DNA of 30,139 nt. Source: Bacteroidota bacterium (GTDB lineage Bacteria; Bacteroidota; Bacteroidia; Chitinophagales; Chitinophagaceae). A program made the translations under genes and the position numbers. Positions 1 to 6,989 of the stretch are shown here, piece by piece (position 1 is the first letter of the stretch; each line of letters starts with the position of its first letter). Below the pieces are notes generated by a model. The model was not told where the DNA came from and made no database searches. It saw only the letters and a program-made list of their open reading frames with translations. The stretch spans positions 1 to 30,139 of the forward strand of contig JAGWTK010000003.1 of the NCBI GenBank assembly GCA_028876035.1, in the 5' to 3' direction.

Positions 1-41
1 GCTGCAGCGAATTAATTAGCGGGCTTGCCAATTGTTTTTTG

Positions 42-49
42 TAGATTTG
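42..49 (+). promoter_or_regulatory. Bacteroidota -7 element (TAnnTTTG) for uppS
   Basis: The sequence TAGATTTG is an exact match to the Bacteroidota TAnnTTTG -7 consensus and ends 19 nt before the uppS start codon. No TTG lies at the ideal 19-20 nt spacing upstream, so only the -7 half is supported. Confidence 0.5.
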
Positions 50-68
50 CCGCCTTTAAACGCATTGT

Positions 69-830
69 ATGGATTCGCTGAAACCCGCGATAGACCTGCA
101 AAAGCTGCCAAAGCACATTGCGATCATCATGGATGGCAATGGTCGCTGGGCACAGGAACAGGGGCAGGATCGTTTGTATGGCCATTTTCATGGCGTAGAA
201 AGTGTGCGGGCCATCGTAGAAGGTTGCGCTGAACTGGGCGTAGGCTATCTTACCCTGTATGCATTCAGTACGGAAAACTGGGACAGACCCGAATACGAAG
301 TAACAGGGCTGATGGAACTATTGGTGGATACGATCCGTAAAGAAGTGGATACCCTCAATAAGAACAATATCAAACTGCATGTGATTGGCGATATGCAAAT
401 GTTGCCCGACTATGCACAGCAGGAATTGAAAGAAGCGCTTGAGTTAACGGGTAAAAATACGGGTTTGAACCTGGTGATGGCCCTTAGCTACAGCAGCCGC
501 TGGGAATTGGTGAATGCGGTGAAGAATATCGCGAAGGATGTGAAGGCTGGTAAGATTGATCCGGAGCAAATAAGCCAGGACACCCTGCAGCAATACCTGA
601 CGACCAGCAATTTCCCTGACCCCGAACTCATGATTCGCACGAGCGGAGAATACCGGATTAGCAATTTTCTGCTTTACCAGCTGGCCTATGCAGAATTGTA
701 TTTTACCGATGTCCGCTGGCCCGATTTCAGGAAGGAAAAGCTATACGAAGCCATCCTCGATTTTCAAAAAAGAGAACGCCGCTTCGGTAAAACCAGCCAA
801 CAAATAAAACAGGAGATTACCGCAGGCTGA
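69..830 (+). CDS. uppS: Isoprenyl transferase (undecaprenyl diphosphate synthase, UppS family)
   Basis: This is a cis-prenyltransferase that condenses isopentenyl diphosphate onto farnesyl diphosphate to make undecaprenyl diphosphate, the lipid carrier for peptidoglycan and other envelope glycans. It is 253 aa, normal for the family. The N-terminal signature HIAIIMDGNGRWA (residues 16-28) carries the catalytic Asp22. The C-terminal signature RTSGE.RISNFL (190-201) supplies the Arg/Ser residues that bind the second diphosphate. The ATG at 69 puts the catalytic Asp at the usual distance from the N-terminus and follows a TAnnTTTG motif at 42-49. It is followed after 90 bp by bamA, a common Bacteroidota arrangement of envelope genes. 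Confidence 0.97.
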   Translation: MDSLKPAIDLQKLPKHIAIIMDGNGRWAQEQGQDRLYGHFHGVESVRAIVEGCAELGVGYLTLYAFSTENWDRPEYEVTGLMELLVDTIRKEVDTLNKNNIKLHVIGDMQMLPDYAQQELKEALELTGKNTGLNLVMALSYSSRWELVNAVKNIAKDVKAGKIDPEQISQDTLQQYLTTSNFPDPELMIRTSGEYRISNFLLYQLAYAELYFTDVRWPDFRKEKLYEAILDFQKRERRFGKTSQQIKQEITAG

Positions 831-831
831 G

Positions 832-863
832 AAGCCCGAATCCCCTGTAGCAGAGCGGGTTTT
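832..863 (+). terminator. Weak hairpin with T-run after uppS
   Basis: AAGCCCG (832-838) can pair with CGGGTTT (856-862) through one G-U pair, leaving a 17-nt loop and a short T-run. The long loop makes this weak, and read-through into bamA is plausible. Confidence 0.35.
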
Positions 864-887
864 AACAAACACTTTTAATTAATCCCT

Positions 888-895
888 TTAATTTG
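888..895 (+). promoter_or_regulatory. Possible -7 element upstream of bamA
   Basis: TTAATTTG differs from TAnnTTTG at one position and ends 25 nt before the bamA ATG. No -33 TTG is seen at the right distance, so bamA may also be transcribed from the uppS promoter. Confidence 0.3.
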
Positions 896-920
896 CCGTT
901 TTCTTAAAAAGTAAGACTGG

Positions 921-3665
921 ATGCTAAAATCACTACGCTTAGTTCACTGCTTATTGTTTTGTGTTGTTTCATCTGTTGGAGCGTTGGCACAGGATACGGA
1001 TACATCCAGGCCTACTTCCGTTGATCCCGATCTTTTAGCGATTCCACAATCCAAAACACCCAAGGAATATAACCTGGCCGGTATCGTGTTTACCGGCACC
1101 AAAGCATATGACCAAGCATTATTGCTGTCTATTTCAGGCCTGACTATCGGCGACAAGATCGTATACCCAGGTGGGGATAATTTCAGTAATGCTATAAAAA
1201 ATCTTTGGAAAAACCGATTGTTTGCTAATGTGCAAATTTTCTTTACAAAAATAGATGGCAGAGATATTTATATCGAAATCCACGTGGTAGAACGTCCAAG
1301 GCTAGGCATTTTCGCATTTAAGGGCATTAAAAAGAGCGAGGAGGACGACCTTAAGACAAAATCAGGTCTGGTGAGGGGTAGGGTTGTAATAGAAGACACA
1401 AAGATGACCGCTATTCAAAATATTCAGAAATATTTCACCGAAAAAGGCTTCCAGAGCGCAACCGTTCGAATCGACGAGCGCCTCGATCCCAACGTAAGCA
1501 ATTCGGTAAACCTGACCCTCTATATTACCAAGGGAAATAAAGTGCGCATCAACCAGGTGAATATTTTTGGCAATGAATCCGTTTCTGATACCAAACTGAA
1601 AAGCCAGCTTAAAGGAACCAAGGAAGCCATGCGGATAACGCTCTATCCGCCCAACGACAGCAGCGTGTATGGCGTGAACAAGCGTGTTACACTGAGCGAG
1701 TTTGTGCGCGAATGGGGTTTTCTCTCTCCCACAAAAACACTAGAATTCATCGATCCGTATTTCCGGTTTAAGCTCTCCTCTGCGAAATTCAATGATAAAA
1801 AATACGCGGAAGACAAAGCCAAACTGCTCGAATACTACAACTCTATCGGCTACCGCGATGCAACAATTGTGGCAGATACCCAGTATTACAACAGCCGGGG
1901 AAATATCAATGTAGACATCAAGGTGGATGAAGGCCATAAATACTATTTCGGCAATATCACCTGGAAAGGCAATACCAAGTATTCCGACTCAGTACTCGGC
2001 GTCATCCTTGGCATCAAAAAGGGAGATGTTTACAACCTCGAAACACTCAACAAACGCATCGGTAAACAACTGACCCCGGAAGGCGGTGATATCAGCGGCT
2101 TGTACCAGGACGATGGCTATCTCTTCTTTCATGCCGACCCTATCGAGACATCGGTGTACAACGATACCATCGACCACGAGATTAGAATTGTGGAAGGTCC
2201 GCAGGCTACCATCAAAAACGTGACCATCAGCGGTAACGATAAAACAAAAGAGTACGTTATCCGTCGTGAATTGCGTACCGTACCCGGTGAGAAATTCAGC
2301 CGGAGCGACGTGATTCGTACCAATCGCGAGATCGCACAGCTCGGTTATTTCAACCAGGAAAAAATTGCACCGAATATTGTTCCCAACCAGGACGATGGTA
2401 CGGTAGACATCAACTGGAGCGTCGAAGAAAAATCGAGTGACCAGCTGGAGTTGAGTGCCGGATGGGGCGGTGGTATCGGTTTGACGGGTACGCTCGGTGT
2501 ATCATTCAACAACTTCTCCATTAAGAACATCTTCCGCAAATCGGCCTGGGATCCACTGCCTACCGGTGACGGACAAAAACTCAGCGTACGCGTACAAAGT
2601 AACGGACTGGCTTTCCGTTCTTACAACGGTTCATTTACCGAACCCTGGCTGGGCGGCAAGAAAAGAAATTCATTTACCATCAGTGCGGCCAGTACGAAAT
2701 ATTCAAACGCGTATGACTATCGCACGGGTACCTACAGCAAAGCAGCTGCCGATACTTCATTCCTGAAATCCTTAAGCTTTGCGATCGCCCTGGGTAAGCA
2801 GCTGAAATGGCCGGATGACTATTTCACCCTGGTATACCAATTAAGCTATACGCAATACCACCTCAAAAACTATCCGGGCTTTTTCCGTTTGAGCGATGGT
2901 ACGCCGCTGAGCAATGGTAAATCAAACAACATCAGCTTAAAAGTGTCGCTCTCACGGTCATCTGTAGACGCACCTTTGTTCCCAAGAAGTGGTTCCAGCT
3001 TCATGATCAGCGGCCAGTTTACGCCACCTTATTCACTGTTTGATAAAAACATTGCTACCTCTTCCAATCCGTACAAGTTTGTGGAGTTTCACAAATGGCG
3101 TTTCAATGGTGAATACTATATACCGCTCGGCCGGCCAATGGGAGAAGATCGCAGCAAACAGTTTGTGTTGAAACTTGCTGCCAAGTACGGTTTCATGGGC
3201 CGTTACAATCCCAAGCTTGATTATTCTCCGTTTGAACGTTTCCAGCTGGGTGATGCCGGTTTATCGAACAACTACGGTATCCTTGGCTATGATATCATCT
3301 CCCAGCGCGGTTATCCCATTTACACCAGCTCTGATCCACGGGTGAATCCGGATCAGAACAGTACCAGTACTTTCTTCACGCTGTTTAATAAATATGTTGC
3401 GGAGATTCGCTATCCTTTCAGCACCAATCCCAGCAGCACTATCTACGGACTCGCCTTTTACGAAGCCGCGAACGGTTGGTATAATTACAAAGATTACAAT
3501 CCCTTCCGCCTGCGCAGAAGCGTTGGTTTGGGTATGCGCTTCTTCCTGCCGATGTTCGGCTTGCTGGGCTTCGACTACGGCGTGGGGCTCGACAGGCTTA
3601 CACCGGGTGGAGGTTTGAAGAGCGCTGCAAAATTCACCTTCCTGCTGGGCTACGAACCTGAATAA
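921..3665 (+). CDS. bamA: Outer membrane protein assembly factor BamA
   Basis: This is an Omp85-family protein, the core of the machinery that folds beta-barrels into the outer membrane. It is 914 aa. It starts with a signal peptide ending ALAQ (about residue 24). A series of POTRA-like repeats runs from about residue 50 to 500, with an insertion-like stretch near 230-290 rich in Ser/Pro/Tyr, as seen in the longer Bacteroidota BamAs. The C-terminal half is a 16-strand-type barrel. An RGY tripeptide at 796-798 matches the conserved (V)RGF/Y motif of loop L6. The last residues are FLLGYEPE, so the chain does not end in the aromatic residue of the classical beta-signal. It is followed by two OmpH/Skp genes, which is the standard order. 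Confidence 0.96.
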   Translation: MLKSLRLVHCLLFCVVSSVGALAQDTDTSRPTSVDPDLLAIPQSKTPKEYNLAGIVFTGTKAYDQALLLSISGLTIGDKIVYPGGDNFSNAIKNLWKNRLFANVQIFFTKIDGRDIYIEIHVVERPRLGIFAFKGIKKSEEDDLKTKSGLVRGRVVIEDTKMTAIQNIQKYFTEKGFQSATVRIDERLDPNVSNSVNLTLYITKGNKVRINQVNIFGNESVSDTKLKSQLKGTKEAMRITLYPPNDSSVYGVNKRVTLSEFVREWGFLSPTKTLEFIDPYFRFKLSSAKFNDKKYAEDKAKLLEYYNSIGYRDATIVADTQYYNSRGNINVDIKVDEGHKYYFGNITWKGNTKYSDSVLGVILGIKKGDVYNLETLNKRIGKQLTPEGGDISGLYQDDGYLFFHADPIETSVYNDTIDHEIRIVEGPQATIKNVTISGNDKTKEYVIRRELRTVPGEKFSRSDVIRTNREIAQLGYFNQEKIAPNIVPNQDDGTVDINWSVEEKSSDQLELSAGWGGGIGLTGTLGVSFNNFSIKNIFRKSAWDPLPTGDGQKLSVRVQSNGLAFRSYNGSFTEPWLGGKKRNSFTISAASTKYSNAYDYRTGTYSKAAADTSFLKSLSFAIALGKQLKWPDDYFTLVYQLSYTQYHLKNYPGFFRLSDGTPLSNGKSNNISLKVSLSRSSVDAPLFPRSGSSFMISGQFTPPYSLFDKNIATSSNPYKFVEFHKWRFNGEYYIPLGRPMGEDRSKQFVLKLAAKYGFMGRYNPKLDYSPFERFQLGDAGLSNNYGILGYDIISQRGYPIYTSSDPRVNPDQNSTSTFFTLFNKYVAEIRYPFSTNPSSTIYGLAFYEAANGWYNYKDYNPFRLRRSVGLGMRFFLPMFGLLGFDYGVGLDRLTPGGGLKSAAKFTFLLGYEPE

Positions 3666-3723
3666 GGGTACTGGCAGAATACAGGCTATTTAGCTATATT
3701 GCTATCCACTTAAACACTTTGTT

Positions 3724-4236
3724 ATGAAAAAGATATTGTTTGCCGCTCTTGCACTGCTGCTCGTATCGGTGGCTACACAGGCACAACGTTATGCCATTGT
3801 AGATACTAAATACATACTCGATAAGATGCCTGAGTATAAAGACGCACAGAAAAAACTTGACCAGGTGAGTGAGCAATGGCAAAAAGAGATAGAAACGAAA
3901 CAGGCAGAACTGGATAAAATGTACAAGGATTTTGACGCAGAACAAGTAATGCTAAGTGATGTGCTGAAGAAAAAAAGACAGGATGAGATTTTTGTAAAAG
4001 AAAAGGAAACCCGTGATTTACAACGGAAAAGATTTGGGTTTGAAGGCGACCTGTTCAAGAAACGCCAGGAACTGGTGAAACCCGTGCAGGACAAGGTTTA
4101 CAACGCCATCCAGAAAATTGCAGTAGCCCGCCAGTACGATTTTATTTTGGATAAAAGTGAAGGAATTACTGTTATATTTGCCGACCCCAAACTAGACCGG
4201 AGCGAAGATGTATTGCGGGAACTGGGCATTAAATAA
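3724..4236 (+). CDS. OmpH/Skp family periplasmic chaperone, copy 1
   Basis: This is a 170-aa Skp-like periplasmic chaperone that would hold unfolded outer membrane proteins for BamA. A signal peptide of about 20 residues ends in TQAQ. The mature protein begins with the short beta segment RYAIVDTKYILDKMPEY, typical of Bacteroidota OmpH. A long charged coiled-coil follows (about residues 40-130, rich in K/E/Q), then a returning strand (YDFILDKSEGITVIFADP) that closes the trimer body. The gene starts 58 bp after bamA with no terminator between, so cotranscription is likely. Identity as an OmpH-family protein is clear; the exact client range is inferred. Confidence 0.93.
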   Translation: MKKILFAALALLLVSVATQAQRYAIVDTKYILDKMPEYKDAQKKLDQVSEQWQKEIETKQAELDKMYKDFDAEQVMLSDVLKKKRQDEIFVKEKETRDLQRKRFGFEGDLFKKRQELVKPVQDKVYNAIQKIAVARQYDFILDKSEGITVIFADPKLDRSEDVLRELGIK

Positions 4237-4307
4237 GCTGTTAAAAAAAATCAAAAGCAGCGCGCAGGAGACAACTAAACCGTAACAACAAACAACTAAA
4301 TAAAGGA

Positions 4308-4320
4308 CCGGCCGCGCCGG
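4308..4320 (+). other. GC-rich hairpin between the two ompH genes
   Basis: CCGGC CGC GCCGG is a perfect 5-bp stem with a 3-nt loop in an otherwise A-rich 110-bp spacer. It has no T-run, so it does not look like a terminator. It could affect mRNA stability or translation of the second ompH gene. Confidence 0.4.
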
Positions 4321-4346
4321 AAAAACCTCAAAAAACAAACACAACA

Positions 4347-4853
4347 ATGAAAAAGGCTTTTACCCTGGTGTTGCTGGCCATCGTTCTTACCACTGCAGGT
4401 AACCGCGTGCTGGCGCAAAACAAAATTGGTCATATCGCGCTGAACGAAGTAATCGCCGCCATGCCCGAAGCAAAAAAAGCAGATACCATATTGCAGCAGT
4501 TCCGTGATGCACTGTACCAGGCCGCACAGGATAAGCAATCCGCTTTTGAAGATGCAGTAGCGAAGTTTTACAAAGACTCAGCTACCATGACCCCATCCGT
4601 AAAAGAAGTAAAAAGGAAAACACTGCAGGACCAGATGACGGCTATGCAGGGTGAAGATCAGCGTATCCAGCAGGAACTCCAGCGCAAACAGGAAGAAGTA
4701 TCTACTCCCATTCAGAAGAAGGCACTGGATGCTGTAACTGCCGTTGCCAAAGAAGCTGGCTATGGGTATGTACTGGTAAAAGAAGCCTTGCTTGTAGCGC
4801 CTCCTTCTGATGACCTGCTGCCACTCGTGAAAAAGAAACTGGGCTTGAAATAA
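4347..4853 (+). CDS. OmpH/Skp family periplasmic chaperone, copy 2
   Basis: This second Skp-like protein (168 aa) has the same plan as the copy upstream. A signal peptide ends VLAQ at about residue 24, followed by KIGHIALNEVIAAMPEAKKAD. A helical coiled-coil arm spans about 50-130, and a closing strand reads YGYVLVKEALLVAPPSDDL. Sequence similarity to copy 1 is modest, so this looks like an old duplication rather than a recent one. It ends 20 bp before a strong terminator, which closes the uppS-bamA-ompH-ompH unit. The two copies may form separate homotrimers or mixed ones; that cannot be told from sequence alone. Confidence 0.93.
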   Translation: MKKAFTLVLLAIVLTTAGNRVLAQNKIGHIALNEVIAAMPEAKKADTILQQFRDALYQAAQDKQSAFEDAVAKFYKDSATMTPSVKEVKRKTLQDQMTAMQGEDQRIQQELQRKQEEVSTPIQKKALDAVTAVAKEAGYGYVLVKEALLVAPPSDDLLPLVKKKLGLK

Positions 4854-4873
4854 TTCTTTATTGAAAATATTGG

Positions 4874-4903
4874 AAAAACGTCGGGTCCTCACCCGGCGTT
4901 TTT
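4874..4903 (+). terminator. Rho-independent terminator after ompH copy 2
   Basis: A 13-bp stem (4874-4886 with 4891-4903, one G-U pair) has a CCTC loop and ends in TTTTT. Its 3' end runs directly into the murI -7 motif. Confidence 0.85.
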
Positions 4904-4910
4904 ACTTTTG
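4903..4910 (+). promoter_or_regulatory. TAnnTTTG -7 element for murI, overlapping the terminator
   Basis: TACTTTTG is an exact TAnnTTTG match. Its first T is the last T of the upstream terminator. It ends only 5 nt before the murI ATG, so a transcript made here would have almost no leader. No good -33 TTG is seen. Confidence 0.45.
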
Positions 4911-4915
4911 TAACC

Positions 4916-5740
4916 ATGCAACCATCACCTATTGGCATCTTCGACTCGGGCTACGGTGGATTAACAGTGTTGAAGGACATCCGCGCAAGGCTGCCGCAGT
5001 ACGACTATATCTACCTCGGTGATAATGCGCGCGCGCCCTATGGCAATCGCTCCTTTGATACTGTTCATCGGTACACCTGGGAATGCGTGCAATGGTTTTT
5101 TAAACAGGGGTGCGAACTCGTAGTACTTGCCTGCAATACGGCTTCTGCAAAAGCACTGCGAACCATTCAGCAAAACGATTTACCGCGGGAGGCGCCGGAC
5201 AAACGCGTGCTGGGTGTTATCAGGCCCACGACTGAAATGATTGGCCAGGTTACGCAGACAAATGAAGTGGGCATACTGGCCACTTCAGGTACGGTGCTCT
5301 CTGAATCCTACAAAATTGAAATCGCTAAATTTTTCCCTGCCGTGAATGTGGTGCAGGAAGCCTGTCCCATGTGGGTGCCCCTGATTGAAAACAACGAACA
5401 TAACAGCGAAGGCGCTGATTATTTCGTACGGAAACACCTGCAGCAGTTGCTTCAAAAAGGACCCTCCATTGATACCGTTTTGCTGGCCTGTACCCATTAT
5501 CCCCTGATGAAGGACAAAATAAGCCAGTTGCTGCCGCGGGGTATGCGCATTCTTTCGCAGGGCCCCATCGTTGCAGATAGCCTGGCCGGTTACCTTGGGC
5601 GTCATCCAAACATGGAAGCCCGTTGCAGCAAGGGCGGCACACTCCGGTTTTACACCACCGACTCTACGGAAGACTTTGATAATCATGGCAGTTTATTCTT
5701 TGGTGCCGGGGTTGAGTCGGCCCATGTGGAATTGCCATAA
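4916..5740 (+). CDS. murI: Glutamate racemase
   Basis: It converts L-glutamate to D-glutamate for peptidoglycan precursors, without a cofactor, using two cysteines as acid/base. Both are present: Cys73 in LACNTASA and Cys192 in LLACTHYPLM. The N-terminal IGIFDSGYGGLTVL (6-19) contains the substrate-binding Asp10 and Ser11. The length of 274 aa is normal. The ATG at 4916 is only 5 nt after a TAnnTTTG motif, so translation may be leaderless; the next in-frame Met would remove the DSG motif. It sits alone between a terminator and the rpmH promoter. Confidence 0.97.
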   Translation: MQPSPIGIFDSGYGGLTVLKDIRARLPQYDYIYLGDNARAPYGNRSFDTVHRYTWECVQWFFKQGCELVVLACNTASAKALRTIQQNDLPREAPDKRVLGVIRPTTEMIGQVTQTNEVGILATSGTVLSESYKIEIAKFFPAVNVVQEACPMWVPLIENNEHNSEGADYFVRKHLQQLLQKGPSIDTVLLACTHYPLMKDKISQLLPRGMRILSQGPIVADSLAGYLGRHPNMEARCSKGGTLRFYTTDSTEDFDNHGSLFFGAGVESAHVELP

Positions 5741-5757
5741 AAAATTACCTCTTGCCC

Positions 5758-5788
5758 TTTATTTACCGCAGGCAAACCATTACCTTTG
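5758..5788 (+). promoter_or_regulatory. Promoter for rpmH
   Basis: TACCTTTG at 5781-5788 is an exact -7 match, with TTTA at 5758-5761 lying 19 nt upstream as an imperfect -33 box. About 93 nt of leader separates the -7 box from the rpmH ATG, enough room for regulation of the ribosomal protein gene. Confidence 0.55.
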
Positions 5789-5881
5789 CCGTCCTTTCAC
5801 AACAGCGGGTGTGGTGACCTGCTGCGAACGGAAACCCGCCTGCTTCTCACAGGCTATTGCAAACAGTGAAAATTGTAAACG

Positions 5882-6037
5882 ATGAAACAAACATTTCAAC
5901 CGCACAAACGTCGTCGTAAAACGGTACATGGTTTTCGCAAGCGCATGCAAACCGCCAACGGCCGTAAAGTGCTGGCCAGCCGCCGTGCAAAAGGCCGCCA
6001 CAAGCTGACGGTGTCTGACGAGAAAGGATTAAAGTAA
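5882..6037 (+). CDS. rpmH: 50S ribosomal protein L34
   Basis: This 51-aa, strongly basic protein starts MKQTFQPHKRRRKTVHGFRK and continues with RMQTANGRKVLASRRAKGR, which is the L34 family signature end to end. L34 is part of the large ribosomal subunit. The order rpmH-rnpA-yidD is the classical one. A terminator-like hairpin at 6064-6089 lies between rpmH and rnpA, which probably allows far more L34 than RNase P protein. Confidence 0.97.
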   Translation: MKQTFQPHKRRRKTVHGFRKRMQTANGRKVLASRRAKGRHKLTVSDEKGLK

Positions 6038-6063
6038 AACACAGCCACGCTTATAAAATAATC

Positions 6064-6089
6064 AATAGCCCCTGTTTGGGGCTATTTTT
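6064..6089 (+). terminator. Terminator or attenuator between rpmH and rnpA
   Basis: AATAGCCCC (6064-6072) pairs perfectly with GGGGCTATT (6078-6086) around a TGTTT loop, followed by TTT. The 9-bp stem and T-run make a good terminator. The descending arm and T-run also spell a -7 motif (6083-6090). Confidence 0.8.
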
Positions 6090-6090
6090 G
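6083..6090 (+). promoter_or_regulatory. TAnnTTTG -7 element for rnpA inside the terminator T-run
   Basis: TATTTTTG matches TAnnTTTG exactly and sits 32 nt before the rnpA ATG. It is built from the last stem bases and T-run of the rpmH terminator. No -33 TTG lies at the expected spacing. Confidence 0.4.
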
Positions 6091-6122
6091 TGTAATGCCA
6101 TTGCTGGCTACCGTTCAACCAG

Positions 6123-6527
6123 ATGACGACACGCTATACATTGGGTAAAAGGCAAAAGTTGAAAAGCCGCAAACAGATCGGGGAACTGTTTGCAAAAGGT
6201 ATTGCTTTTAACCAATCGCCCTACCGCGTGTTGTATTTGTTGTCGGCAAAGCATAATGCGTCGTTGCAATGCGGCGTCGCCGTGAGTAAGCGCAGTTTTA
6301 AAAGAGCCGTCGACCGTAACCGCGTGAAACGACTCACGCGGGAAGCCTGGCGGTTGCAGAAAACATCGTTGGAAAAAGCCCTGGATCAAAGTGGTTTACA
6401 ATTGTCGGTTTTCCTGATTTACACTGGCCGTGAATTACCTGCCTATCCGTTTTGTTTTGAAAAAGCAGGTGCTATTGTTCAAAAGTTAATACGAACAATC
6501 CATGAAAGCATTGCTAAGGGTGCTTAG
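6123..6527 (+). CDS. rnpA: Ribonuclease P protein component
   Basis: This is the protein subunit that helps the RNase P RNA remove the 5' leader of pre-tRNAs. It is 134 aa and basic. The N-terminus MTTRYTLGKRQKLKSRKQIGELF matches the family, and the RNA-binding RNRVKR motif is at residues 65-70. It is followed, with 26 bp of overlap, by yidD in another frame, so the two are translationally coupled or at least cotranscribed. Confidence 0.95.
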   Translation: MTTRYTLGKRQKLKSRKQIGELFAKGIAFNQSPYRVLYLLSAKHNASLQCGVAVSKRSFKRAVDRNRVKRLTREAWRLQKTSLEKALDQSGLQLSVFLIYTGRELPAYPFCFEKAGAIVQKLIRTIHESIAKGA

Positions 6528-6732
6528 CCTCCCTTTTATCGCGCTCATAAAACTGTACCAGTGGATCATCTCCCCCCTGCTGGGGCCCAAATGCCGGTTC
6601 ACGCCCACCTGTTCACATTATGCACTGGAAGCATTTAAAAAATACGGACCGTTTAAAGGATTGTGGTTGTCGGTCAAAAGAATCAGCCGCTGCCATCCCT
6701 GGGGCGGACATGGATACGATCCTGTTCCTTAG
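6502..6732 (+). CDS. yidD: Membrane protein insertion efficiency factor YidD
   Basis: This 76-aa protein has an N-terminal amphipathic/hydrophobic helix (about 1-25) and the family signature CRFTPTCSHYALEAFKKYG. It ends with SRCHPWGGHGYDPVP, so the conserved cysteines, His and the GG.GYDPVP tail are all present. YidD supports YidC-dependent membrane protein insertion at the inner membrane. The start overlaps the end of rnpA by 26 bp. Directly after its TAG stop lies a 7-bp-periodic repeat array. Confidence 0.95.
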   Translation: MKALLRVLSLPFIALIKLYQWIISPLLGPKCRFTPTCSHYALEAFKKYGPFKGLWLSVKRISRCHPWGGHGYDPVP

Positions 6733-6762
6733 GACTAAGTTCTAAGAAATAAGTTTTAAGTC
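6733..6762 (+). repeat. Heptamer array, GTTNTAA type (locus A, block 1)
   Basis: It starts at the base after the yidD stop codon. The units are a partial GACTAA, then GTTCTAA, GAAATAA and GTTTTAA, then GTC and a T-run. The 7-bp spacing places TAA in successive reading frames. The tail TAAGTCTTTT is shared with the array at 20944-20974. Confidence 0.75.
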
Positions 6763-6777
6763 TTTTTGATCTGCAGT

Positions 6778-6808
6778 GGGTAGGAGGTTATAGGTAAGGG
6801 GTAAGAGG
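6778..6808 (+). repeat. Heptamer array, GGTAAG type (locus A, block 2)
   Basis: Four degenerate 7-bp units (GGGTAGG, AGGTTAT, AGGTAAG, GGGTAAG) and a partial AGG. It lies 15 nt after block 1. The same kind of block lies 14 nt after the matching array at locus C. Confidence 0.65.
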
Positions 6809-6815
6809 CCCTATC

Positions 6816-6850
6816 GTTCATGGTTTTTGGTTCATTGTTCTTGGTTGCTT
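6816..6850 (+). repeat. Heptamer array, GTTCTTG type (locus A, block 3)
   Basis: Five degenerate 7-bp units starting with GTT: GTTCATG, GTTTTTG, GTTCATT, GTTCTTG and GTTGCTT. It has the same period as the neighbouring blocks but a different consensus. Confidence 0.6.
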
Positions 6851-6921
6851 CGCTTAATGGTAGGGAAAATATGGATTAGCGGCTAAAAGGCAAAAGCGAG
6901 ACCGCAATTCCAGTAACCGTC

Positions 6922-6949
6922 TTGGTACTAGATAATTGGTACTGTGTAC
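6922..6949 (+). repeat. Heptamer or 14-mer repeat, TTGGTAC type (locus A, block 4)
   Basis: TTGGTAC occurs twice, 14 bp apart (6922 and 6936), each followed by another 7-bp unit. The end also forms a small GGTAC/GTACC inverted repeat. Confidence 0.5.
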
Positions 6950-6953
6950 CCCA

Positions 6954-6989
6954 TTTATCACATTCCTCACATTTGTCACATTGATCACA
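6954..6989 (-). repeat. Four tandem 9-bp repeats TTNNTCACA at the 3' end of the lipoprotein gene (locus A, block 5)
   Basis: Four exact-length units share TT and TCACA and vary at two positions. Read on the minus strand they are TGTGANNAA. The first unit contains the TGA stop of the lipoprotein gene, and each later unit places another in-frame TGA directly after an ATG. Confidence 0.75.

Noticed and set aside
6733..6989. CRISPR-like array
   Set aside because: The repeat units are 7-9 bp and directly adjacent, with no spacers and no cas genes.
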